This document shows positions 1 to 7,721 of a stretch of DNA of 64,000 nt, piece by piece. The notes below the pieces were generated by a model. It did no database searches, was not told where the DNA came from, and was given only the letters and a program-made list of their open reading frames with translations. Position 1 is the stretch's first letter. The number at the start of each line of letters is the position of its first letter. Source of the DNA: Leisingera coralii (lineage in GTDB: Bacteria; Pseudomonadota; Alphaproteobacteria; Rhodobacterales; Rhodobacteraceae); assembly GCF_049056525.1 (NCBI RefSeq), contig NZ_JBHUPT010000029.1:113502-177501 (forward strand), written 5' to 3'. A program made the translations under genes and the position numbers.

Positions 1-306
1 ATTAATCCGTTCCAAGTCTTCGACGGCCGGGAAGACGCGTTCTTGGAATTGTGGGATCAAACCGGAGCCATCTTCCGGCGCTCGGAGGGCTATGTCAGCG
101 CCCGCTTATGCAAAGCACTTCCCAACCAGCCGCCCGGCCAGAGCGCCCCCTTCACCCATGTCAATGTCGCCGAGTGGCAAAGCGCAAAGCTCTATGAGGC
201 TGCTCTATCGAACCCGGATATCCGGATTTTGGGCAAGGCCTATGCCAAGGTTTGCACATTCGACCCCGCGCTTTACGAGGTCGTTCGCGATCAGCCGCCG
301 CTGTGA
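1..306 (+). CDS. Antibiotic biosynthesis monooxygenase-like protein (5' end outside window)
   Basis: The frame is open from the first base of the window to a TGA at 304-306, so the start of this gene lies upstream. The visible 101 residues fit an ABM (dimeric alpha-beta barrel) domain: an N-P-F-like strand, an acidic segment with 'LELWDQT', and 'RSEGYVSARL' before the second strand. Such small proteins act as quinol or heme-type monooxygenases, or as aldehyde/reactive-species responsive enzymes, without a metal cofactor. It precedes a Tat-exported flavodoxin and a run of redox genes, which suits a detoxification role. The substrate cannot be read from the sequence. Confidence 0.65.
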   Translation: MNPFQVFDGREDAFLELWDQTGAIFRRSEGYVSARLCKALPNQPPGQSAPFTHVNVAEWQSAKLYEAALSNPDIRILGKAYAKVCTFDPALYEVVRDQPPL

Positions 307-350
307 CACACCCTGGCTTTCCGCAAGATTTCTGAATCCTGCGCCTGCGC

Positions 351-384
351 AGAATAACACCTGTGCCGCCACGGGTATTATTCT
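351..384. promoter_or_regulatory. Imperfect inverted repeat, 11-bp arms
   Basis: Arms at 351-361 and 374-384 (AGAATAACACC and GGTATTATTCT) match at 10 of 11 positions around a 12-bp spacer. It lies between the monooxygenase stop and the Tat-flavodoxin start. No T-run follows, so an operator is somewhat more likely than a terminator. I do not recognise the binding protein. Confidence 0.4.
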
Positions 385-413
385 GTTGATACTACTCAGA
401 GCGAGGCGGTTTC

Positions 414-1361
414 ATGTCAAATGACCATCCGGACGGCAGGGATTTTTCGCCCGAGCGCATGCTCGAAATTCTTGAACAGGAAGTCATAGCCTCAGGAGAT
501 AACGATGCATCCAGGGCCCTTGTGGACCGCACTCGCCGCCGGTTCCTGGGCGCAGCAGCCCTTGGCGCTGCCGGTCTTGCAACACTGACCGCAACTGGCA
601 GCGCCCGTGCGCAAGACGCGGGGCAAAAACCCCGGATCATGGTTGTCTATACTACCGACACCAACACAACCCGCCGCGTGGCAGAGCGTGTCATTGCCGG
701 GGTAAATTCAGTTGCAGTGGCCGATCCGCATCTGCTGGTTACGGGCCGGGAAGTTACCCGGGACCAGATGCTGGCCTGCGACGCGCTGATCATGGGCACG
801 CCGGTCCGGCACCGCACGATGCATCACCGTCTCAAAGTATTCGTGGAAGAAGTCCTGGAGCGGCTTTGGCTGGACGATGCAATGGTGGGGATGATTGGTG
901 CCACCTTTTCGGTCGGTGGCGGCCACGGGGACGCAGGCGCCGGAGCGGAACTTTGCCAGCTCAGTATGTCTGCCGCGATGGCGGCCAATGGCATGATCCT
1001 TGTCACTCTCCCGAAATCGACACCCGGAGCAGATCACGCCTGCCTGCACTGGGGGCCGGCCGTCCGCACGGGCGGGCCAAAGATGGAACCTGTATGGCCA
1101 ACCGCATCAGCACTGGACTGCGCTTATCACCATGGTGCCAACGTAGCCCGTGTCACGGCGGCCGTGCGCTCGGCGAAAAGCCCCCTATTCGCTTCGGGCA
1201 ACGTGTCGCCAACACCAGAGCTGGCAGCAGCCTTCCAAGCTGGCGCGGGTACAATGGAAACTGCGGAACGCGTTCCTCCTGCCGGTGCAAACCCTGCCTA
1301 CAGGTCAGAAACCGACCCGAACTTCCCGTCAGGCGATGGGTTCAAGACGGGCCAAGAATGA
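414..1361 (+). CDS. Tat-exported flavodoxin / WrbA-like flavoprotein
   Basis: This 315-residue protein carries a twin-arginine signal (T-RRR-FLG at about residues 40-46, then an alanine-rich hydrophobic stretch ending in an A-R-A site near residue 66). After it comes a flavodoxin-fold domain: 'IMVVYTTDTNTT' as the FMN phosphate loop, 'ALIMGTPVRH', and a glycine-rich 'FSVGGGHGDAG' segment, as in WrbA-type NAD(P)H:quinone reductases. The Tat signal implies folding with FMN in the cytoplasm, then export. The 40-residue region before the arginines is unusually long. ATG 414 has a purine-rich GAGCGAGG site upstream. Export of a flavodoxin is uncommon, and the electron donor is unknown. Confidence 0.75.
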   Translation: MSNDHPDGRDFSPERMLEILEQEVIASGDNDASRALVDRTRRRFLGAAALGAAGLATLTATGSARAQDAGQKPRIMVVYTTDTNTTRRVAERVIAGVNSVAVADPHLLVTGREVTRDQMLACDALIMGTPVRHRTMHHRLKVFVEEVLERLWLDDAMVGMIGATFSVGGGHGDAGAGAELCQLSMSAAMAANGMILVTLPKSTPGADHACLHWGPAVRTGGPKMEPVWPTASALDCAYHHGANVARVTAAVRSAKSPLFASGNVSPTPELAAAFQAGAGTMETAERVPPAGANPAYRSETDPNFPSGDGFKTGQE

Positions 1362-1473
1362 GGAGATCCGCAATGCTTTTCCTGCCCGACCAGAGCCGGC
1401 TCTCCAACAGTGCCCTGAACTCCGGCGGCGCTGGAAGACAGCTTGATGCCCCTGCGCCTGATCCTGTCCTCTT

Positions 1474-2355
1474 ATGAGAATTGCGGTCACAGGCCATTCT
1501 GGTTTCATCGGCGCAGCAGCAATCAGTCATGCGGAACGGCGCGGGCATCAGCTGGTGCGGGTGCTGCGCCCCGGAGCCCGCAAGATCACGCCAGCGGACA
1601 GGCACGCCGATCTCGCCGATACAGCCTCGCTGTTCGAAATCGCATCGAGTGTCGACGCAGTACTGCATTGTGCGGCAAGCGAAGATCCGGCTGCCAGAAA
1701 CCTCTCTAAGGACGCTTTGCATGCCCTGCTCAACGGCCTGCCCCCGGGCGGGCGCTTTGTCATGCAGGGTGGAAGCGCGGTGTTCGGCGACACCGGACCT
1801 GAGCCTGTCAAAGAGCCTGAATTCCGCCCGCCGCCAGCCCTGGCAAGCCGCGCTTGGCTCGAGCAGCAAGTATTGCAAGCGAAACGGCACGACGTCCGCT
1901 CACACATCGTTTATGGATCTTTGATCTACGGCGGTGCGCGCGCGGCAATCCCCGAAGCTATGATCCGTGCCGCCTTGAACACGGGCGCTGCGGTTTATTT
2001 CGGCGACGGTGATCAAGTCTGGTCAACGGCGCATGTGGACGACTTCGGCAGGCTTCTTGTCGATGCGCTTGAATGCGACACCCACAGGAGCTGCAAGTTG
2101 TTTGCAGCCGGGCATGCGATCCTGATCAGGCAAGTGTCGGCCATCCTGTCCTGTGTACTCGGCGTTCCTTCGCGGCCGGTTGCCAATAGCCAGGAAGCCG
2201 ATGCTTTCGGAACCTTCTCTGAACTGCTACAAATCAACCAGCACTTCTGCTCTGAAAGTGAACGCGCGCGCTTCGGCTGGAGGCCTGATTATTCAGATGA
2301 CGCGGAACTGCTGATACGTGAGCTGGCCTTCCATGCGGCCCACTTCGCGCTTTAG
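1474..2355 (+). CDS. NAD(P)-dependent epimerase/dehydratase (extended SDR)
   Basis: This 293-residue Rossmann-fold protein begins with the extended-SDR nucleotide motif 'VTGHSGFIG' (residues 4-12), followed by an acidic-residue turn and the 'AVLHCAA' strand. The usual Tyr-X3-Lys catalytic pair is not obvious: 'HIVYGSLIYGG' stands in the expected place, with no lysine four residues after a tyrosine. It may therefore be a divergent, substrate-binding or atypical member. It is co-directional with the flavodoxin upstream and the AraC regulator downstream. There is no strong ribosome binding site before ATG 1474. The substrate is not predictable. Confidence 0.7.
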   Translation: MRIAVTGHSGFIGAAAISHAERRGHQLVRVLRPGARKITPADRHADLADTASLFEIASSVDAVLHCAASEDPAARNLSKDALHALLNGLPPGGRFVMQGGSAVFGDTGPEPVKEPEFRPPPALASRAWLEQQVLQAKRHDVRSHIVYGSLIYGGARAAIPEAMIRAALNTGAAVYFGDGDQVWSTAHVDDFGRLLVDALECDTHRSCKLFAAGHAILIRQVSAILSCVLGVPSRPVANSQEADAFGTFSELLQINQHFCSESERARFGWRPDYSDDAELLIRELAFHAAHFAL

Positions 2356-2468
2356 CGATGGGCACCCAAATCTCAATCGGCGGCCCAGAAAGACGGCCTC
2401 TCTGGATCAGTCGCTGTAGCGGACAATCTGCTGATTACCGGCACGCTAGCGGTAGCGGGGAGGAATCA

Positions 2469-3365
2469 ATGAACAAAGAGGTGAGCTTCGAGAATTTTGC
2501 CGACTATTTCACGAGGGGCGCCTGGTCCAAATACGTGACCCGTCTTTATCCCGGGCACGACAAGGTACACACACTTGTTACGCAGCAGCAGCCTGCTGGT
2601 TCGTTTCCTGACCCCGGCTTCGACGAGTTTTGCATACAACTCGTCACCCACGGCACACCAAACTGCAAAGTTGCTTTCGGGGGAGAGGCGTTTCACCTGA
2701 GGGCTACACCGGGCGTGCTCGTTGTGGCGCCCCCGAATGTTGACGCCGAGTATGAAATCGACGCTTCACACGGGCTGGCAACTCTAACGGTTCACAAGGA
2801 TCTGCTGCACCGTTTCAAGGATCAATGCGACCAGGAACTGCCGGCCGATTTCGGCCAGTTGCACAGCCAATCGTTTTTCGACCCAATCGTGGAAACCCTT
2901 ATCTTGCGCATGCTTGAGCACGCGCAGATGGAGCATCCTGTCAGCGATCTCTTCCTTGACGATGCGACGAACATGATTTTGACCAGCCTTTTCCACCGGA
3001 GAGGCGCGATCAATTCATCTGAAAGCCCGGTCAACCCGTTGACCAGCATTGAAGTCCAGAAAGTCGCGCAGCTTGTGGATGACCGGCTTGAGGAGAACCT
3101 CACCATTGCAAGTCTCGCCAGCATAACGTCCCTTTCTGACTTTCACTTTGCCCGCGCCTTCAAAGCGGCCACTGGTCAAAGCCCGCACCAGTTTGTTTTG
3201 AGCCGCCGGATCACGCGTGCCAAGGATTTGCTCGAAAACAGCCGCCTGCCCTTGGCGCAAGTCGCCGTCTCAGTTGGCTTCTCCTCACAAAGCCATATGA
3301 CAGACGTTTTCCGCAAAAAGGTCGGAACAACACCCGGTCAGCTGCGGCGCGAGTTGCAGAACTGA
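2469..3365 (+). CDS. AraC-family transcriptional regulator
   Basis: The protein has an N-terminal cupin-like sensing region and a C-terminal AraC/XylS DNA-binding domain of about 100 residues with two helix-turn-helices: 'LTIASLASITSLSDFHFARAFKAATGQSPHQF' region, then 'LAQVAVSVGFSSQSHMTDVFRKKVGTTPGQLRR'. An in-frame ATG lies upstream at 2358, but ATG 2469 is preceded at close range by a strong GGGGAGGAA site (from about 2457), so I chose it (298 residues). It sits in front of the isochorismatase-globin-wrbA genes and is a candidate regulator of them. The inducer is unknown. Confidence 0.85.
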   Translation: MNKEVSFENFADYFTRGAWSKYVTRLYPGHDKVHTLVTQQQPAGSFPDPGFDEFCIQLVTHGTPNCKVAFGGEAFHLRATPGVLVVAPPNVDAEYEIDASHGLATLTVHKDLLHRFKDQCDQELPADFGQLHSQSFFDPIVETLILRMLEHAQMEHPVSDLFLDDATNMILTSLFHRRGAINSSESPVNPLTSIEVQKVAQLVDDRLEENLTIASLASITSLSDFHFARAFKAATGQSPHQFVLSRRITRAKDLLENSRLPLAQVAVSVGFSSQSHMTDVFRKKVGTTPGQLRRELQN

Positions 3366-3553
3366 ATTAACGCGTCAGCCGCAAGAATTCAGAACGTCTT
3401 CCGCTGGCCGGAATATTTACCGCGCCAAAGGTGCTTTTCTTTCCCAGAGGCTAGCAGCCGGTGCTGCCCTCCAGAGTTCCCGGTTTACCTCGTTTGGCAA
3501 TCCTGGCACCGGCCGGCCTCAGCAGAGCACAATTGATAGAAGGCCTCCGACAA

Positions 3554-4150
3554 ATGAAGAACCTGTTCACCGTGGCCAACGCCGCGATGCTTCTGATTGA
3601 CCACCAGGATGGCACAGTCAAACTGGCCCGCAATATCGGCTACAATCATCTCCTTGCGAACACCCGCGCCCTCGCCCGCACCGCCGCCGAGAATGGCATG
3701 CCTTTGGTTCTGACCAGCAGCCAGGAAGACAATTTTCAGGGGCCGCTTTTCAAGGATCTCGAAGAGATCGCTCCCGAAGCCTATGCCAATCGTGTCAAGC
3801 GGCCCGGTGTGGTCGATTCCTGGACTTATCAGCCCTTCAAGGATGCAGTTGAGGCCACCGGCCGGAAGAAACTCGTGATTGCCGGTCTGACAAACGACGT
3901 CTGCACCGTCTTTCCGGCGATCAGCGCGGTCGAGGATGGCTACGAAGTCCAAGTCGTGGTCGATGCAGGCGGTTCGCCAACACAAGAGGCCGACGACATA
4001 GCCGTCGAACGAATGCGGCGGGCAGGCGTAGGGATTACCTCTACCAACCAGGTGATGGCCGAGCTTGCTACCGACTGGGCTTCTGATACCGGCCAGAAAA
4101 TCCAGACCATCATGTACGAGGAAATCCTGAAGCCTCTCGTCGAGGGGTGA
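3554..4150 (+). CDS. Isochorismatase-family cysteine hydrolase (YcaC-like)
   Basis: This 198-residue protein is a cysteine hydrolase of the isochorismatase superfamily: 'LLIDHQDG' gives the catalytic Asp16, and 'IAGLTNDVC' the nucleophilic Cys117. The segment 'KRPGVVDSW' resembles the YcaC subgroup. An in-frame start further upstream (3461) is less likely, because ATG 3554 follows an AGAAGG site. The substrates of YcaC-like proteins are poorly defined. A truncated hemoglobin (6 bp downstream) and wrbA follow in the same direction, making a likely three-gene operon. A second YcaC-like gene lies at 6835. Confidence 0.85.
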   Translation: MKNLFTVANAAMLLIDHQDGTVKLARNIGYNHLLANTRALARTAAENGMPLVLTSSQEDNFQGPLFKDLEEIAPEAYANRVKRPGVVDSWTYQPFKDAVEATGRKKLVIAGLTNDVCTVFPAISAVEDGYEVQVVVDAGGSPTQEADDIAVERMRRAGVGITSTNQVMAELATDWASDTGQKIQTIMYEEILKPLVEG

Positions 4151-4156
4151 GTATCA

Positions 4157-4657
4157 ATGCCCGCGCACCCCACCCCGGATCAGATGCTCACCATGACAAC
4201 CGCATTTTACGAAACTGCGGTGTCAGACGATCTGATCGGCGAGATGTTTTCCAAAGCAGCCTCCGATCACGCAGAGCATCTGGCTTCCTGGCTTTCGGTC
4301 ATCTTCTGCGGGACGCAGGATTACCTGCAGGAACGCGGCGATCTCAGCTTTGTCATGTACAAGCACATGGGATTGAAAATTTCTGAGGCTCAACGCGCTA
4401 GATGGGCCCGCCTGATGATGGAAGCCGCTGGAGAGGTGTTTTCTGACGAGGCTTTCCTTCGCAAATATTCGCGGTTTGTCCACTCCGTCACACATAGCGT
4501 GCAGGAGGTCTCAAGCCTCGAGCCGGATGAATTAAGAAGAATAATCGGGCTCTCCGCGGGCCAGGAAATGAACCCAAGGGCTCAAGGGCGGCATCTGCCC
4601 AGGGGCGGCCCAAGAACCCATCGTAATCAAACCCATCGCCAAAGGAGGAAGCCGTAA
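4157..4657 (+). CDS. Truncated (group II-like) hemoglobin
   Basis: The 166-residue protein matches a 2-on-2 truncated globin over its first 120 residues. Visible features are the B-helix 'FYETAVSDDLIGEMF' (Phe17-Tyr18), 'DHAEHLASWLSVIFCG', and a proximal histidine at about His70 in 'KHMGLKISEAQRARW'. These globins bind O2 or NO and often serve in NO/oxygen chemistry alongside a reductase. The C-terminal 45 residues are basic and low in order, unlike the globin core. The stop overlaps the wrbA start (TAATG), so the two are probably translationally coupled. WrbA could be a redox partner; that is inference. Confidence 0.8.
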   Translation: MPAHPTPDQMLTMTTAFYETAVSDDLIGEMFSKAASDHAEHLASWLSVIFCGTQDYLQERGDLSFVMYKHMGLKISEAQRARWARLMMEAAGEVFSDEAFLRKYSRFVHSVTHSVQEVSSLEPDELRRIIGLSAGQEMNPRAQGRHLPRGGPRTHRNQTHRQRRKP

Positions 4658-5256
4658 TGACTAAAGTGCTGGTGCTATATTATTCAAGCTACGGGCATAT
4701 CGAAACCATGGCCAAGGCCGTTGCGGAAGGCGCGGCCAGCGAAGGCGTGGAAGTGGTGGTGAAACGGGTCCCGGAAACTGCCCCTAAAGAGGTAGCGGAA
4801 GCGGCGCATTTCAAGCTCGACCAGGACGCCCCGTTCGCAGATGTCGAAGAGCTCGCCGGCTACGACGCAATAGTTGTGGGCGTCGGCACGCGATACGGGC
4901 GGATGGCAAGCCAGATGGCCGCATTCTGGGATCGCACCGGCGGCCTGTGGGCCCAGGGTAAACTCGTCGGCAAGGTTGGCGCAGCCTTCACATCCAGCGC
5001 GACGCAGCACGGCGGCCAGGAGACGACGCAATTCTCGATCCTGACCAACCTGCTGCACATGGGGATGACCATCGTCGGCCTGGACTATGGCTTTGGCGCC
5101 CAGATGAACAACGACGAGATTTCCGGCGGATCACCCTATGGCGCTTCGACGATCGCGGGCGGGGACGGCAGCCGTCAGCCTACCGGCACTGACCTGGACG
5201 GTGCGCGGTATCTTGGCGCGAAGGTCGCGCGCATCGCTGAGAAGCTGGCCACGTAA
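4657..5256 (+). CDS. wrbA: NAD(P)H:quinone oxidoreductase, type IV (WrbA)
   Basis: At 199 residues it has the standard WrbA length. It begins with the flavodoxin phosphate-binding loop 'LYYSSYGHIETMA', followed by 'GTRYGRMASQMAAFWDRTGGLW' and 'TSSATQHGGQETT', all typical of WrbA. WrbA is a tetrameric FMN protein that reduces quinones by two electrons, avoiding semiquinone formation. A GGAGGAAG site precedes the ATG. It is the last gene of the isochorismatase-globin-wrbA run and faces a convergent LysR gene. Confidence 0.95.
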   Translation: MTKVLVLYYSSYGHIETMAKAVAEGAASEGVEVVVKRVPETAPKEVAEAAHFKLDQDAPFADVEELAGYDAIVVGVGTRYGRMASQMAAFWDRTGGLWAQGKLVGKVGAAFTSSATQHGGQETTQFSILTNLLHMGMTIVGLDYGFGAQMNNDEISGGSPYGASTIAGGDGSRQPTGTDLDGARYLGAKVARIAEKLAT

Positions 5257-5375
5257 CGGGCAGAGGCACACCATTTCCGACACCTGTGCAATTGGATGTG
5301 AAACCACTGCGGTAAGGGATCTTGCGTCCGGCATCCGTAAAGGAGGAGACACCCCTGCAAACTGAAGTCCCGCAA

Positions 5376-6260
5376 TCAGACTGCGTCACTTTGGACAAGA
5401 TCGGCCAGCAACAGTGCCACGGCGGAACTCTCAAACAGTTGCCCGCTCCAAAGTGCCGATACCGGCAATTCGGTTTCAGGCACATCTTTGAGAACCGGTA
5501 CAAGGCGGCCGGCCTCGAGCTCAGGCTGGGCCAGGAATTTGGGCATTCGCGCGATGCCAAATCCGGCGACGCAGGCATCGAGGGTAGCGGGCATCGTTCC
5601 GGTTGCGATGCGCCAACGGGGCCTGACAACAGTTTCTCCGATGATCCAGCGATCGAACTGAGGCCGCGTCAGGATGGCATCATGGCCACTCAAGTCGCCG
5701 GCGCCGCGCGGGGTGCCGCGCGTCTTCAGGTACTCAGGCGCACAGTAAAACCCGATTCCGACGGCCCCGATACGGCGCTGTATGAGATCGCTGTCTTCAA
5801 GGTCGCCAATTCGAACCGCAACGTCCAGCCCGGCGGAAACAACGTTCAGCCTGTCGTCGGTCAGGACCAGGTCGATCCGCACATCCTGAAAGCGCCTCAG
5901 AAACGCGTGAAGGCGGGGGGCAAGCACAGCCTGCCCCCAGGCAGTCGGAGCAGAGATGCGGATCAGTCCCGCGGGCTGCGCGTGATCGGCAGAGAACTCC
6001 CGGTGTGCCGCCGCCGCCTCCGTGATCAGCGGGCGTATGCGTTCGAAGTAGCGCCGCCCGGTTTCCGTCGGCACCATGGACCGCGTCGAGCGGTTCAGGA
6101 GGCGTGTTCCCATTTCCGCCTCGAGCTGAGCGATCCTGCGGCTCACGGTGGCTTTAGGAATACCAAGCTTCCGCCCGGCAGCACTGAAGGATCCTTCTTC
6201 CACGACAGCCGTGAACAGCGCCATGTTTGCCAGACTCTGCGCAACCATTGTCTCATTCAT
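5376..6260 (-). CDS. LysR-family transcriptional regulator
   Basis: The N-terminal winged helix-turn-helix is clear ('ALFTAVVEEGSFSAAGRKLGIPKATVSRRIAQLE'), followed by a LysR effector-binding domain ('RISAPTAWGQAVLAPRLHAFLRRF', 'DVAVRIGDLEDSDLIQRRIG'). It resembles the large group of LysR proteins that control neighbouring oxidoreductase genes. A TTG lies 18 bp upstream (6278), but ATG 6260 has a GAGAGGG site 9 bp before it and is preferred (294 residues). It is divergent from the luciferase-domain gene at 6345, its most likely target. Confidence 0.9.
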   Translation of the reverse strand: MNETMVAQSLANMALFTAVVEEGSFSAAGRKLGIPKATVSRRIAQLEAEMGTRLLNRSTRSMVPTETGRRYFERIRPLITEAAAAHREFSADHAQPAGLIRISAPTAWGQAVLAPRLHAFLRRFQDVRIDLVLTDDRLNVVSAGLDVAVRIGDLEDSDLIQRRIGAVGIGFYCAPEYLKTRGTPRGAGDLSGHDAILTRPQFDRWIIGETVVRPRWRIATGTMPATLDACVAGFGIARMPKFLAQPELEAGRLVPVLKDVPETELPVSALWSGQLFESSAVALLLADLVQSDAV

Positions 6261-6344
6261 GGAACAATGCCCTCTCAAAATGACGATCTTTATTCCGCCA
6301 GCGATACACCCAAATCAATAGCATCGCAAAGGAAGGGAAATGAA
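6261..6344. promoter_or_regulatory. Divergent control region, LysR / luciferase-domain gene
   Basis: This 84-bp gap must hold both promoters and the ribosome binding sites of the divergent genes. A short inverted repeat, GCGAT (6301-6305) and ATCGC (6323-6327), is the only symmetry noted. The arrangement is classic for LysR autoregulation plus activation of the divergent gene. Confidence 0.4.
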
Positions 6345-6824
6345 ATGATCGACGGCACCCTCTTGGAACATGGTCTGGCAAAACGTAATGGACCGCGCCC
6401 GCTCACCACCAAAACCAACCCGCACAGCCAGCTTGACCAGCAGCCCCCGCAGCCGATGAGCCGGAAACTTGCCGAACGGATTTCTGCGCTGGACGGCGTG
6501 ACCACCGGGCACAGCAACCGTGCGCCGCTTGGAACCCTGGGCTTCTTCCTGCCGGAGGGCAAGGGACCGTCCCGGGCGTTTATGCTTGGCCCGGAATTCG
6601 CCCACATCCACCCCGGTCCGGATCACAGTCTGCATATGACTTTGCCTGAATCCGTGCGCGCCGAGGCAATCGCCAAAGGATGGGCCGAACCGCACCCGCT
6701 GGCCGGTCAACCGACCGTTTCCAAGGACATCGTCCTCGTATTTGCACCCCGTGACGAGAGCGAACTCGACACGGTGACGCGCCTTGCAACCGCTTCCTGG
6801 GCGTACGCCCGGGGGATCAAATAG
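6345..6824 (+). CDS. Luciferase-domain (DUF5519-type) protein
   Basis: ATG 6345 with GGAAGGG seven bases upstream gives 159 residues; the longer open frame upstream only shadows the LysR gene. The C-terminal half has the conserved set of the luciferase-like domain: 'HIHPGPDHSLHMTLP', 'KGWAEPHPLAG' and 'FAPRDESEL'. Members are small soluble proteins of uncertain function, common next to oxidoreductases in proteobacteria and fungi; light production is not implied. It is followed after 10 bp by an isochorismatase-family gene, so both are probably co-transcribed and controlled by the divergent LysR protein. Confidence 0.8.
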   Translation: MIDGTLLEHGLAKRNGPRPLTTKTNPHSQLDQQPPQPMSRKLAERISALDGVTTGHSNRAPLGTLGFFLPEGKGPSRAFMLGPEFAHIHPGPDHSLHMTLPESVRAEAIAKGWAEPHPLAGQPTVSKDIVLVFAPRDESELDTVTRLATASWAYARGIK

Positions 6825-6834
6825 GGAGGCTGAT

Positions 6835-7476
6835 ATGGCCGGCTACAATGACGAGCGAATTACCAGTGAAAATGCTGCCTTGCTGCTGATAGACCATCAG
6901 TCCGGCATTATGCAGCTCGTGCATGATTACACGCCCGCGGAGTTCCGGTCCAACGTGCTTGCACTGGCAAAGCTGGGGCGTGTTTTCGACCTGCCCGTGG
7001 TGCTGTCTTCAAGTTACGAGGCAGGCCCGAACGGCCCGATCATCCCCGAACTTCTCGAGATGTACCCCGACGCGCCTGTGATCCGCCGCCCCGGCCAGAT
7101 CAGCGCTTGGGATAACGAGGACTTTGTCGCTGCGGTGAAGGCCACCGGCAGGAAGAAGCTGATAATGGCCGGGGTGACGACCGATGTGTGCCTTGCCTTT
7201 CCGGCAATGCAGGCGGCGGCTGAGGGGTTCCAGGTCTACGCCGTCGTCGATGCGTCCGGCGCACATGATTATGCGACCCAGCAGATGGCTGTTCAGCGGC
7301 TTGCCGCGCACGGTGTCACAGCGGTCACCTGGCTCATGGTTGCCGCAGAGCTGCAGCGCGACTGGCGCAACCCCACGGCTGAACGCACCGGCGCAGTGTT
7401 CCATGAACACTTGCTGAACTACGGAATGCTGATCGACAACTTCAACTACAAACAAAGCCATCTGGAAGGTGAATGA
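6835..7476 (+). CDS. Isochorismatase-family hydrolase, close to YcaC
   Basis: This 213-residue protein has catalytic Asp20 ('LLIDHQSG') and Cys119 ('MAGVTTDVC'). Its 'RRPGQISAWDNEDFVAAV' and 'FPAMQAAAEGFQVYAVVDASG' segments are strongly YcaC-like. An upstream in-frame start (6784) overlaps the previous gene; ATG 6835 follows GGGAGG and is preferred. It is a paralogue of the protein at 3554 but more typical of YcaC. Function in the family is unresolved (an octameric hydrolase of unknown substrate). It probably shares an operon with the luciferase-domain gene. Confidence 0.88.
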   Translation: MAGYNDERITSENAALLLIDHQSGIMQLVHDYTPAEFRSNVLALAKLGRVFDLPVVLSSSYEAGPNGPIIPELLEMYPDAPVIRRPGQISAWDNEDFVAAVKATGRKKLIMAGVTTDVCLAFPAMQAAAEGFQVYAVVDASGAHDYATQQMAVQRLAAHGVTAVTWLMVAAELQRDWRNPTAERTGAVFHEHLLNYGMLIDNFNYKQSHLEGE

Positions 7477-7721
7477 GGGAGAGCGGCCTCCGTTGAAGGC
7501 GTTTGGCTGCACTGCCACGACCGCTCTCAAGTCCCGGAGAAAGGCGAGGAAGGTGTCGAAAGTACCGTGTCCCTGTTACAGTAGTTATGCTGAGGCAATG
7601 CACGTTGTTTCAACAGGTGCTGCTGCCGCCACGCGGAGCCTTCTTCAGCCGGGTTGCGCACGGTTTCCAGCTGCCAGCAGATGGTCCGCATTGTTACCAA
7701 GCGAGAGGCAGGATCGGCACG

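Noticed and set aside
3362..3392. Inverted repeat CTGAATT-N17-AATTCAG after the AraC gene
   Set aside because: Seven-base arms with a long spacer are easily found by chance; could be an operator for the isochorismatase operon, but nothing else supports it.
5322..6824. A 500-codon plus-strand open frame
   Set aside because: Most of it is antisense to the LysR gene; only the last 159 codons (from 6345) have a ribosome binding site and a known domain.
6345..6824. Reading the luciferase-domain protein as a light-producing luciferase
   Set aside because: The domain name is historical; bacterial lux-type luciferase features (TIM-barrel, FMN/aldehyde site) are absent.
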